A stretch of 64,000 nt of DNA from Pseudomonas sp. B21-048. GTDB lineage: Bacteria; Pseudomonadota; Gammaproteobacteria; Pseudomonadales; Pseudomonadaceae. The position numbers were made by a program, and so were the translations under genes. Of the stretch, positions 1 through 6,279 are shown piece after piece. The stretch is from assembly GCF_024748615.1 (NCBI RefSeq), contig NZ_CP087168.1, forward strand, positions 1,240,001-1,304,000, written 5' to 3'. How positions within the stretch are numbered: the stretch's first letter is position 1; every line of letters starts with the position of its first letter. The notes beneath the pieces are model-generated. The model made no database searches. It saw nothing but the letters and a program-made list of their open reading frames with translations, and was not told where the DNA came from.

Positions 1-144
1 TGTTTTAAAATTTCAGTAGGGAATCCATGAAAGGACGAGCCAGGATTACAGCTTGTCGCTGTATCGTGCTAAACCTATGGCGTAGCCATTCTCTGTGCTA
101 GCTCATGATCGCGGCCGCTTTTGGTGTGAACAATTCAACGGAGC

Positions 145-564
145 TTATGAGCAATTTAGTACATGCTTCATGATTTCCGGAGCGACCATTTCAATCGAAG
201 TATTCATTAGTGCGTCATTGATCTGGAATTCATTCCTTTTTAGATAGTCAATCAGGGTACGTTGATAGGTATCATAATCAGGATGGCGAGGAATTATACA
301 CTTCTTGTTCTGATCCCTGATGATGTCTACAGCTCTAATAACCTGTTTTCGACATCCGCTGTCTCGAAGATACTTAGTTAAATCATCACTGCGACGCTCA
401 GCAAATGGAAGAGCTTGTGAGTTGTCATACACCTCTTGGTAGTCTGGATTGTAATTTGCACACGTTCGGTAGTAGCCAACAGTAGTCTGAGCCTGAGCAA
501 CTGAAGCTCCAGCAACTCCAAAGATAACTACTGTAGAGAAAATTAATGCTTTTATTGACTGCAT
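145..564 (-). CDS. Hypothetical secreted protein, four cysteines
   Basis: Small exported protein of unknown function, 139 aa from the chosen start. The first 26 or so residues are a classical signal peptide (a short basic start, a hydrophobic stretch, then AQAQT), so the mature part of about 110 aa should be periplasmic or secreted. It has four cysteines (in RTCAN, SGCRK, KKCII and the terminal LNCS), which could form two disulfides. A start three codons upstream (573) is possible, but AGGA sits 8-9 bases before 564. No family recognised. It lies in an accessory stretch with other small exported proteins. Confidence 0.6.
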   Translation of the reverse strand: MQSIKALIFSTVVIFGVAGASVAQAQTTVGYYRTCANYNPDYQEVYDNSQALPFAERRSDDLTKYLRDSGCRKQVIRAVDIIRDQNKKCIIPRHPDYDTYQRTLIDYLKRNEFQINDALMNTSIEMVAPEIMKHVLNCS

Positions 565-672
565 ATTACGCATCCTATGCTTCGGTTAATGGTGTTGTCA
601 TCTCTAGCCAGCATTTCCGGGGTTCCGGTGCGAACAGCAAGCGGAACGGTAAGCACATGCTATTCGGAAGGA

Positions 673-858
673 TCACCCCTCCGTTGCGTATGCTTCCAGC
701 AAAGCCAATATCTCTACTGCTACACCCAGCACCAAAAAAAGTGTTCCCCAACCGTACCACGTGGCTTTAGTGCGAGGCTGCTCACCCAGCTTGTACAAGT
801 AGCCAACAACAGCACAGCAAAGGGCAATTAACAGAAGAAAAGATGCGTTAGCGGACAC
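673..858 (-). CDS. Small predicted membrane protein
   Basis: A 61-aa frame starting with GTG that encodes two hydrophobic segments (about residues 5-22 and 35-55) separated by a short basic loop (YKLGEQPRTK). This is a plausible two-helix inner-membrane protein of unknown function. Three other short frames overlap the same DNA on both strands, but this is the only one whose composition looks like a protein. An AGGGAA-like ribosome site is about 13 bases upstream, which is rather far. No family recognised. Confidence 0.35.
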   Translation of the reverse strand: MSANASFLLLIALCCAVVGYLYKLGEQPRTKATWYGWGTLFLVLGVAVEILALLEAYATEG

Positions 859-985
859 AAGAAGGTTCCCTTGGTGGTTTGCAGAAGAGACAACGTGATG
901 TGGATGGTGCTCTCTGGAATATCGGGTGCTGATACCGCATGAACGGCTTGGTGTTGATCAGGCAGCAGCTTGGACTGATTTCTGA

Positions 986-1018
986 TTGGGTAATTTATCC
1001 CAAATTCAGATATCTGAA
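986..1018. promoter_or_regulatory. Candidate operator pair before the XRE gene
   Basis: Two inverted repeats lie 45-80 bases before the XRE regulator: TTGGG/CCCAA (986-1003) and a perfect 14-base palindrome TTCAGATATCTGAA (1005-1018). Small XRE repressors commonly bind such palindromes in their own promoters. Autoregulation is inferred from position only. Confidence 0.35.
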
Positions 1019-1063
1019 AACCGGATATAGGTTGGGAGGCTGCCCACCCGTAGCCAACCCCTC

Positions 1064-1312
1064 ATGCCCAAGACGATCTATAGGCCCGAACATGCAGTGC
1101 TTTTGTCTCTGCTGAAGAAGCACAGGAAAGCAGCTGGCCTAACTCAAGTCCAGTGTTCAAAGGCTCTGGAGCGCCCACAGTCCTTCATGAGTGATGTTGA
1201 AAGCGGAACTCGTCGCTTGGATATCGTGCAGCTTCGCGACTTGTGCAAAGTCCTGGGGATTGGCCTTACAGACCTGATAGTAGAGTTTGAGAAGTCATTG
1301 TCAGAGGACTGA
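1064..1312 (+). CDS. XRE-family helix-turn-helix regulator
   Basis: An 82-aa DNA-binding protein made of one HTH_3/Cro-CI domain (about residues 10-72). The recognition region is visible as AAGLTQVQCSKALERPQSF followed by MSDVESGTRRLDIVQLRDLCKVLGI, the usual five-helix layout. There is no sensor or peptidase domain, so it is probably a simple dimeric repressor. It reads toward the small genes and the serine recombinase downstream and could control them or itself. Two palindromes sit just upstream. The exact target is unknown. Confidence 0.85.
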   Translation: MPKTIYRPEHAVLLSLLKKHRKAAGLTQVQCSKALERPQSFMSDVESGTRRLDIVQLRDLCKVLGIGLTDLIVEFEKSLSED

Positions 1313-1423
1313 CAGGGCGATAGTTCACATCCCGGTTCCGGGCTAGAACCCTTGCGGAAATACTGGCCTGAGCTAGCGTTGATGGTGTCGCCAGCGTGGC
1401 GATAAGCCATCAAGGAGCAGCAC

Positions 1424-1546
1424 ATGGCTAACAAACGTGGTCGAGACTCAGGGAATGGTCAGTTCATTCCTATTGAGAAAGCGAAGAAAAACCCAAAGAC
1501 GACAACGGTAGAAACTATCCCGAAGCCAACCAAAAAGGGTAAATAG
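1424..1546 (+). CDS. Small basic protein, 40 aa
   Basis: Short gene with a good ribosome site (AAGGAG seven bases before ATG). The product begins MANKRGRDSGNGQFIPIEKA and is followed by a Lys/Thr/Pro-rich tail, strongly basic and with no hydrophobic segment. From memory, similar 40-50 aa proteins with the RGRDSG-GQF start occur in Pseudomonas accessory regions, sometimes misannotated as transporters; function unknown. It sits between the XRE gene and a 71-aa gene, all on the same strand, so it may be part of one transcript leading to the recombinase. Confidence 0.6.
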   Translation: MANKRGRDSGNGQFIPIEKAKKNPKTTTVETIPKPTKKGK

Positions 1547-1600
1547 CATCACCGTGAGGGTGTCGCTAGACTCCCTCACACCCATCAAAGATGAACACCC

Positions 1601-1816
1601 ATGACCACCCAAAACGAAACCATTGCTGACGTACTGGAGCTGATAGCACTCAACCAAATCGCGCTACGTGCCGGGATCGAAGAACTCGCCAAATGGGTTC
1701 TTGAGCGTGGTAGCAAGGACATACACACCAGTGTCCTGACAGCCTTGCAAACCCTAGACACAAACGCAGAAGGTATTGACAGTGCTATCAAGATTCTTCG
1801 TCAAGAATGCTCTTAA
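1601..1816 (+). CDS. 71-aa hypothetical protein, paralogue A
   Basis: Small acidic, helix-rich protein of unknown function. By hand alignment it matches the product at 4792-5007 at about 37 of 71 positions without gaps, sharing NET-AD-LEL--LNQ, the core W----RGS-D-H, and TAL-TLD-NA followed by AI--LRQ. The equal length and colinearity show that they are paralogues inside the same accessory region. Its stop codon falls inside the 40-base inverted repeat that precedes the recombinase. No domain recognised; it could be a small structural or modulator protein. Confidence 0.65.
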   Translation: MTTQNETIADVLELIALNQIALRAGIEELAKWVLERGSKDIHTSVLTALQTLDTNAEGIDSAIKILRQECS

Positions 1817-1850
1817 CATATCGTTGTCGACCGTCTGCAATATGTTAAGA
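1811..1850. repeat. 40-bp inverted repeat before the recombinase
   Basis: Perfect 11-base arms TCTTAACATAT (1811-1821) and ATATGTTAAGA (1840-1850), separated by 18 bases and ending 33 bases before the recombinase start. It could be a recombination site for the serine recombinase, an operator, or a weak terminator for the upstream gene, whose stop codon lies inside it. The arms are A/T-rich relative to the surroundings. Confidence 0.6.
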
Positions 1851-1883
1851 TAGCCCCATCACCAACAATGACAGGGGCGAACA

Positions 1884-2597
1884 ATGAAACAGGTAGTGGC
1901 TTACGCACGGGTTAGTACAGACGATCAGTCACTTTCCGTAGCTGGTCAGTTCGCCGCTATCAAGATCGCAGCAGAGGCCAACGGGTGGGAGATTGTTGCT
2001 GAGTTCACTGATCAAGGCGTCTCAGGCAGCATCGACCCCCTAGAGCGTCCACAGTGCAGACTTGCCTTAGCCATGGCGAAAGGTATGGGTTGCCCGGTCA
2101 TCGTTCACCGCCTCGACCGTCTTGGCCGTGACCACGCTCACTTCGTCACCTTGCAAAAGAAATTCAAGTTCATCGAAGCTGAAGACGTACATGGCAGTGG
2201 TCTGGTGCGCAACATCAAGAGTCTGCTGGCCGAAGAAGAATTGATGAAGATTCGCCAACGTACAAAGACTGGATTAGCAGAATTGAAAGTGCTGGCTCTT
2301 CTTGATACCAAGGAGGGTGCTGAGGCTCGCCAGAAGATTGCCAATCGGGATGCTGGCCGTAGGGCTGCATGGGCTGTGGGGAATGGTGCTGCTGTACAGG
2401 CTAAGGCTGTCAACGCCAATAACCGTGCAAAGGCATTGGAAGCTGAACTGAAAGCCTGCCTGTACGATGGTCAACCAACATTCGCCGCCATCGCCAAATG
2501 CTTGAACGCTAAAGGTATAACCACCGAACGCGGGAGCGCATTCCAACCCATGACAGTGAAGCGTCTGATGGAACGATTGAACCTGTCTCTTGTATGA
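1884..2597 (+). CDS. Serine recombinase (resolvase/invertase family)
   Basis: Site-specific recombinase of 237 aa. The N-terminal resolvase domain shows YARVSTDDQS with the catalytic serine at residue 11, then VIVHRLDRLGRD with the conserved arginines (about residues 73-84), then EEELMKIRQRTKTGL leading into the long E helix (about 115-135). The C-terminal part (about 185-235) is a DNA-binding region ending in FAAIAKCLNAKGITTERG and a helix-turn-helix-like MTVKRLMERL. The catalytic domain looks slightly shorter than in Tn3 resolvases between HAHFV and the E helix. It probably moves or rearranges DNA in this accessory region; the inverted repeat at 1811-1850 is the obvious candidate site. The start follows GACAGGGGCGAACA. 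Confidence 0.9.
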   Translation: MKQVVAYARVSTDDQSLSVAGQFAAIKIAAEANGWEIVAEFTDQGVSGSIDPLERPQCRLALAMAKGMGCPVIVHRLDRLGRDHAHFVTLQKKFKFIEAEDVHGSGLVRNIKSLLAEEELMKIRQRTKTGLAELKVLALLDTKEGAEARQKIANRDAGRRAAWAVGNGAAVQAKAVNANNRAKALEAELKACLYDGQPTFAAIAKCLNAKGITTERGSAFQPMTVKRLMERLNLSLV

Positions 2598-2695
2598 GCC
2601 TGAGCCAGTTCAGGAGCTTGCATACCGCTCGTGACAGCGAGTTCACACCAACAGCAGTACGTCGCCTGATGATCGCTCTCAACGTCTCGTTCTGA
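2594..2695 (+). pseudogene. Detached recombinase C-terminal fragment
   Basis: A 33-codon frame whose ATG overlaps the recombinase stop (ATGA). Its last part, ARDSEFTPTAVRRLMIALNVS, follows the same pattern as the recombinase's own C-terminus (TERGSAFQPMTVKRLMERLNLS). It therefore looks like a leftover end of a second, diverged recombinase, for example after unequal recombination. It is unlikely to be a functional protein by itself. Confidence 0.45.
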
Positions 2696-2910
2696 GGCTG
2701 TGAGAGCCTCCAGCGGCCACAGGTTATTATGAAATTGCTCAGCTTTCTATTTGAGCTAGGAGCACAGCACTAAGCACATAGGATACGCCGACCGTTTTCC
2801 AGAATGACCCCACCCCCTCTTCATAAAAGTGCTCATAAAAAAAATTGGGCGATTGGGTTTTCGTGTAGGAATGCACTCAGCATTACCGGCTTGCCGGATG
2901 AACGTAGTGA
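2696..2910. other. No gene seen
   Basis: No convincing coding frame, RNA gene or terminator was found here. The stretch separates the recombinase remnant from the first copy of the diverged direct repeat. Confidence 0.5.
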
Positions 2911-2982
2911 TTATTTTCTAGCTGGCTGAGCGTAGCGATTATCAAAGTGTGAAGTCTGAAAATCCGGCGGCTGGGAAATGGA
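2911..2982 (+). repeat. Direct repeat, copy 1 (72 bp)
   Basis: Matches 3225-3296 without gaps at about 56 of 72 bases, including an identical 24-base block (2941-2964). Mismatches are concentrated in a 14-base central segment (2927-2940). Both copies share an open frame reading QSVKSEN--AGK without a usable start codon, so they may be remnants of the same small gene or a duplicated noncoding element. Confidence 0.7.
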
Positions 2983-3005
2983 CTGTAAAGCCTCATTGGC
3001 TGTAA

Positions 3006-3149
3006 GAGTTAGGACACGCCGATGTCCGTGCCCTAGAAACCCCAGACATCAAGGAAGAGTTTCACAGGGACTACGGCGGTGGTGGCGATACGGTGTACAG
3101 CTTTATCTGCCCCAACTGCCAAAGCACCACCTATGTGAGTCGTTGGTAG
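3006..3149 (+). pseudogene. N-truncated small zinc-ribbon-like ORF
   Basis: An open frame of 47 codons with no in-frame start, ending VYSFICPNCQSTTYVSRW. The CPNC pair resembles half of a zinc ribbon. The same frame is open upstream of the TAA at 3003 as far as the repeat (KWTVKPHWL), so the gene may have been longer and then interrupted. A strong hairpin (3155-3179) follows the stop closely, as expected of a once-active gene end. Function unknown. Confidence 0.35.
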
Positions 3150-3154
3150 GATGT

Positions 3155-3179
3155 TAGCTCCCGCTCAGAGCGGGAGCTA
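3155..3179 (+). terminator. Hairpin after truncated ORF
   Basis: Perfect 11-base stem TAGCTCCCGCT / AGCGGGAGCTA with a 3-base loop. There is no T-run on either side, so termination efficiency is doubtful. Confidence 0.4.
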
Positions 3180-3224
3180 GATTCCAGACACAAAGAAGCC
3201 CGGCAACCTTAACGGCTTCAGTCG

Positions 3225-3296
3225 TTATTTTCTGGCTGGCGTGCTGCAAGCACCATCAAAGTGTGAAGTCTGAAAATCGCGGGGCTGGGAAATTGA
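3225..3296 (+). repeat. Direct repeat, copy 2 (72 bp)
   Basis: Second copy of the repeat at 2911-2982, offset by 314 bases. It contains the small hairpin GTGCT-GCA-AGCAC (3241-3253) in the variable centre. It ends 32 bases before the next gene's start, so it could also act as a 5' leader for that gene. Confidence 0.7.
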
Positions 3297-3327
3297 GCCA
3301 GAACGCTTATTGAAATGGAGTTATGAA

Positions 3328-3546
3328 ATGTCGATTTTTGCACTATGGCTCACTGTGTGTAACCCTATTGATTACAACGGCAAAACAGAGATGCACTGCT
3401 CTTCTCCTTCTCGAATGCCAACCACTTACTTCAAGCTTGAAGATTGCGAGAAAGCCAAAAAGCACCTTGAGACTGATCCCTACGCACTCTCATTCGATGC
3501 ACCCGGCTCTAAGAACAAATACGCATGCAAAGAAGCTAAGGCTTAA
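3328..3546 (+). CDS. Small cysteine-containing protein, paralogue 1
   Basis: A 72-aa protein of unknown function. The ATG at 3328 is preferred over a TTG at 3310 because GGAG lies eight bases before it. The N-terminus (MSIFALWLTVC) is hydrophobic and might be a short anchor. Cysteines occur at MHCSS, EDCEKA and YACKEAK. The protein at 3587-3811 shares the layout: a hydrophobic start with V-C, the central (E)(D/E)C motif, and a near-terminal Y-C. The two are therefore probably diverged tandem paralogues. The gene follows copy 2 of the direct repeat. Confidence 0.55.
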   Translation: MSIFALWLTVCNPIDYNGKTEMHCSSPSRMPTTYFKLEDCEKAKKHLETDPYALSFDAPGSKNKYACKEAKA

Positions 3547-3586
3547 TTGCTACGATTTCACATCATCACTAAAATGGGTTGAGTAA

Positions 3587-3811
3587 ATGAGTTTCTTACT
3601 GGCATCTGTAATTTGTAGCTCCATGGCATTTGACGCGAATTGTCACACAGAGAATTATAAAGCTGCTGTGAAATACTCGACTCAGGAAGAATGCATGGAC
3701 ATGGCTCACAGATACAATCTTGAAAACTTCAACAGAAAGAAAGATGTGATAGATCAGGATGGCAAGCCACAGAAAAAATGGACATACTACTGTAGAGTCA
3801 TTGCCGACTGA
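3587..3811 (+). CDS. Small cysteine-containing protein, paralogue 2
   Basis: A 74-aa protein starting MSFLLASVICSS, followed by a charged body with QEECMDMAHRYN and ending WTYYCRVIAD. It has the same cysteine layout as the preceding gene and lies 40 bases after it, so the pair is probably co-transcribed and derived by duplication. The hydrophobic N-terminus is too short to be a sure signal peptide. No family recognised; the product may act at the membrane. Confidence 0.55.
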   Translation: MSFLLASVICSSMAFDANCHTENYKAAVKYSTQEECMDMAHRYNLENFNRKKDVIDQDGKPQKKWTYYCRVIAD

Positions 3812-3856
3812 GCACGCTCATACGCTTGTTATCGTGCAAAAAATACACAGATATAG

Positions 3857-3880
3857 AAAAGCCCGCCATTAGAGTGGGCC
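3857..3880 (-). terminator. Terminator of the Rap1a-like gene
   Basis: On the minus strand, GGCCCACTCTAATGGCGGGC is followed by TTTTC: an imperfect GC stem then a short T-run, 15 bases past the stop of the gene ending at 3895. Confidence 0.5.
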
Positions 3881-3894
3881 ATGTTTCAATACTA

Positions 3895-4278
3895 TTATTC
3901 GTTACAAGGCCATTTGTCTCGCATTGCAAGCCAGATGACATCGATCTTACGCTTGCTCATGACATCAGGATTCTTGCTCATATACTCAATAGTGGCTCTA
4001 ACAGCATCATCATTGCTTGCCGTTTCAGGGGAGCACCATTTCATATCCTTGCTCACTCCACTTCCTAGGTAGCCCATTAGCTCTACAGCTCCTTGAACTT
4101 CACCTAGGCACAATCCAGCCTTCAAGGGATTGTCTTTCATTGGATCACGTAGTTTTTCGCCATTCATTAAACCCGTGTACACCCGGCACTGGTCAGCGAG
4201 TTCATTTCCATCAGCCATAGCACCACTACTTACCAGTGCCCCAACCAACGCAATCCCTGCCGCTATCCATGCCTTCAT
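3895..4278 (-). CDS. Rap1a/Tai-family immunity-like protein
   Basis: A 127-aa exported protein: signal peptide to about residue 22 (GAMADGNE), then a compact domain of about 100 aa. The layout GNELADQC, then AGLCLGEVQGAVELMGYL, then KWCSPETASNDDAVRATIEYMSKNPD and a final KWPCNE is that of the Rap1a/Tai domain, with conserved cysteines and a terminal W/F-P-C. Family members are best known as periplasmic immunity proteins against type VI amidase effectors. No T6SS effector or apparatus gene is visible in the window, so this is an orphan that may protect against toxins of neighbours or have another periplasmic role. Confidence 0.75.
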   Translation of the reverse strand: MKAWIAAGIALVGALVSSGAMADGNELADQCRVYTGLMNGEKLRDPMKDNPLKAGLCLGEVQGAVELMGYLGSGVSKDMKWCSPETASNDDAVRATIEYMSKNPDVMSKRKIDVIWLAMRDKWPCNE

Positions 4279-4371
4279 GATGATTCTCTTGGGGTGTGAT
4301 GGCCCAATGTTATCGGGCTCTTGAGCATGAAGCCAGTCAACAGGGGAAATGGGCCGCCAGCATCTTAGGCG

Positions 4372-4662
4372 CTACTTGCACGCAATTACCATGCTTCTGC
4401 TCATGACTGACCCACCGTAGAGCCCATACTGATTTGCTGTGACTGTACTTCCTTGATCGCCCGCCTTTTCGAGCAAGTCATAACCGCGAGCCCCGCATAA
4501 ATCCCCAGCCTTTTCGTAGCACTTTCCCCAGCTCAGTGCAGTCCCAGAGCAATCAATGCTGAAGCCCTCACGCCCATCAGGGGTGTAGGTTTTGGATGAC
4601 GATGCACAGCCACTAAGAACCACCGCGACAGCACAGCTCAAGACAATAAGGCTCAGTTTCAT
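4372..4662 (-). CDS. Small outer-membrane lipoprotein, hypothetical
   Basis: A 96-aa predicted lipoprotein. The N-terminus has a clear lipobox, VLSGC, at about residues 15-19, so the mature protein begins at the cysteine. The body (DGREGFSIDCSGTALSWGKC, then CGARGYDLLEK and a C-terminal SMVIACK) has further cysteines likely to be paired. From memory, proteins with this GYDLLEK pattern are widespread in proteobacteria and uncharacterised. The ribosome site AAGGAAG precedes the ATG. It is on the same strand as the Rap1a-like gene, 93 bases upstream of it, possibly as one unit. Confidence 0.7.
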   Translation of the reverse strand: MKLSLIVLSCAVAVVLSGCASSSKTYTPDGREGFSIDCSGTALSWGKCYEKAGDLCGARGYDLLEKAGDQGSTVTANQYGLYGGSVMSRSMVIACK

Positions 4663-4791
4663 TCGGACTTCCTTGGCGCTCGACGTGAGTTAATCCGCAG
4701 ATTGTAGTTGGTTCTCCATGAGCACGAACAGACTCGCCCAACAATCTCGATCGAGCTACGATCCTCTTTCAACTCAACCAAGGATGACCCA

Positions 4792-5007
4792 ATGAGCGAC
4801 AGCAACGAAACGATGGCCGACGCATTGGAACTACTTCTTCTCAACCAACATGCTATCGCAGCCGGACTTGAGGAAGTGGCGCTGTGGATTGAGGCTCGCG
4901 GCTCTGTCGATACGCACTACAACATCACCACCGCGTTGGGAACGTTAGATTTGAATGCAGACGCGTTCACCACTGCTATAGAGAAGCTGCGTCAAAATTA
5001 TCAGTAG
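4792..5007 (+). CDS. 71-aa hypothetical protein, paralogue B
   Basis: Second member of the small-protein pair with 1601-1816 (about 37 of 71 positions identical, no gaps). The start at 4792 is chosen over an upstream in-frame ATG because it gives exactly the same length and aligns from residue 1 (MSDSNETMADALEL). AAGGATGA precedes it. It is probably alpha-helical throughout with conserved W32 and RGS (36-38). It reads divergently from the lipoprotein gene. Function unknown; having two copies in one region suggests selection for dosage or for two targets. Confidence 0.65.
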   Translation: MSDSNETMADALELLLLNQHAIAAGLEEVALWIEARGSVDTHYNITTALGTLDLNADAFTTAIEKLRQNYQ

Positions 5008-5036
5008 CAAAAAACCAGATGGCCAGATGTGAAAAA

Positions 5037-5052
5037 CCCCACCGAGGTGGGG
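5037..5052. terminator. Bidirectional terminator
   Basis: Perfect stem CCCCACC-GA-GGTGGGG between convergent genes, preceded by AAAAA, which gives a T-run on the minus strand; a T5 follows 11 bases later on the plus strand. Confidence 0.75.
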
Positions 5053-5063
5053 CCTATTGCTTT

Positions 5064-5381
5064 TTACTTCTGGAGCCCCAACAGCCCCTCTAACAGTGGG
5101 TTCTTCGCGCTTTTCTTCCACTCAATGGGCGGCTGCTCACCCACCATCACCAGTGCCTCGTAGTTTCGAATCCCTGCGGTACTAGCAGCAAGCGCAACAT
5201 GCTCTCGCATGATCCTCTCCGCATTGGCTGCGGTCGTGCCCGGAGTGAATTGAACCATCCAGACAGTGGTCAGCTTGCGTTTGACATAATGGCGCTCAGC
5301 AAGCACTCGCTCGAACGTCTTTCTCGCTTCTTCCGGAACATATCCGTTCAAATCAACGGTGAGAATCGCATAAATAGTCAT
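5064..5381 (-). CDS. Hypothetical 105-aa protein
   Basis: A cytoplasmic protein of unknown function. The alternation of a strand-like MTIYAILTVDLNGY, a helix EEARKTFERVLAERHY, a strand LTTVWMVQFT and a helix AANAERIMREHVALAA suggests a ferredoxin-like alpha/beta fold, as in Cas2/VapD-type or dimeric alpha-beta barrel proteins, but no catalytic signature is visible. It starts 3 bases after the stop of the 84-aa gene on the same strand, so the two are probably co-transcribed. The gene ends at a bidirectional terminator. Confidence 0.6.
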   Translation of the reverse strand: MTIYAILTVDLNGYVPEEARKTFERVLAERHYVKRKLTTVWMVQFTPGTTAANAERIMREHVALAASTAGIRNYEALVMVGEQPPIEWKKSAKNPLLEGLLGLQK

Positions 5382-5384
5382 GAT

Positions 5385-5639
5385 TCACTCCCCCCGTGCT
5401 TTGTTGGCTTGAGAGACGACCGAACCAGCAAGAGTTTTTGTCTCTTCGCTGTACTTCTCACTCTGAAGCACCCGACCTGCTTTCGCTTCCATCTCAGCAC
5501 TCGTTTGCTTTCCGGTGTTGGCTTGAGCCAACGTTGAGGCTGCGAGGCTTTTGGCTATTGCGGAGGCGCGGGGATCGCGGAGGGTTTCAGATGCCAGTTT
5601 GGCCGATTTCGATGAGGACTGCTTTTTATTGCTAGGCAT
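5385..5639 (-). CDS. Small Ser/Ala/Lys-rich hypothetical protein
   Basis: An 84-aa low-complexity, helix-prone protein (SSSKSAKLASETLRDPRASA, then AEMEAKAGRVLQSEKYSEET and SVVSQANKARGE). From memory, proteins of this composition are common on Pseudomonas integrative elements and plasmids and have no assigned role. It is the first gene of a two-gene unit with 5064-5381. The pattern of two similar halves (ASETL-DPRASAIAKSLAAS-L-QA versus AGRVL-SEKYSEETKTLAGSVVSQA) suggests an internal duplication. Confidence 0.65.
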   Translation of the reverse strand: MPSNKKQSSSKSAKLASETLRDPRASAIAKSLAASTLAQANTGKQTSAEMEAKAGRVLQSEKYSEETKTLAGSVVSQANKARGE

Positions 5640-6279
5640 GACAATTCACCTTTGTAGCTAGGGATAGTTTTGTCAGACCTAGGGATTACCGGCCAGCAGA
5701 GAACCGTTGACGAGCCCGTCAATGTTTGGCTCAATGCACTCCCCCTAGGGCTAACGTAATCGCTACTGTTTAGCTTTAGTTGGTGCGGGTGGTTGTGATC
5801 TAAGTTGTCCAGACCAAAACACGACTACTCGCAGACTTTTCTAAGTACCTCGTTCGAGGTCAGAAGCTAACGGCAAACCCCAACATGTAGGGTTTTTTCG
5901 CCGCCGAGATACAAGATAATGCGTTTTAAAGGGTGTTGCAACGTACTACTTGTGGATAAACCTGTGCGCAAATTGTGTGTGAAACGTGGAACGAGCGTGT
6001 AGGCCGCGACCTATCTGGAGCGCACCGTTTTTCATCGATTTTCAACGATTGAAAACAGTCATTTGGATTTTTAAGGGCGCGAACCCCATCACAAGATTCG
6101 AGCACCAGACGTCGATTCGGGTTGGGCTGCTGAGGTGTCTAGTGGGTCGGAGTCAAATTTACATTTTCATCATAATTATGCAGATTCTTGCTGACTGGTC
6201 GGGGTTTTTGTTTTTGGGGATTGTTATAGATGGCGCGGGTACTGACAGACGTCGTATGCAAGTCGTTTTCGATAACTCG
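5640..6279. other. Long gap, possible RNA; no protein gene seen
   Basis: About 640 bases without a convincing gene. The part 5770-5898 has a 6-bp hairpin (ACCTCG-TT-CGAGGT, 5848-5861) followed by an intrinsic terminator at 5875-5898, as expected of a small RNA. 5951-5959 holds one perfect DnaA-box word (TGTGGATAA). The rest is AT-richer and featureless to me, and could mark the right edge of the accessory region. Confidence 0.35.
5875..5898 (+). terminator. Intrinsic terminator, orphan
   Basis: Stem AAACCC / GGGTTT with a 9-base loop and a T-run (GGGTTTTTT). No plus-strand protein gene precedes it, which is why a small RNA ending here is suspected. Confidence 0.6.

Noticed and set aside
27..101. 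24-codon frame starting MKGRARITACRCIVLNLWRS
   Set aside because: Too short, weak ribosome site and no known family; could be real but not supportable.
3209..3311. Type I toxin-like hydrophobic peptide (SVVIFWLACCKHH)
   Set aside because: Considered because of the short hydrophobic stretch near a repeat, but there is no start codon and the other copy has an internal stop.
3895..4278. Evidence for a type VI secretion locus
   Set aside because: Only the Rap1a-like protein hints at it; no Hcp, VgrG, PAAR, Tss or amidase gene is present.
5951..5959. Perfect DnaA-box word (TGTGGATAA)
   Set aside because: A single box without a cluster, AT-rich unwinding region or replication genes is expected by chance; not an origin.
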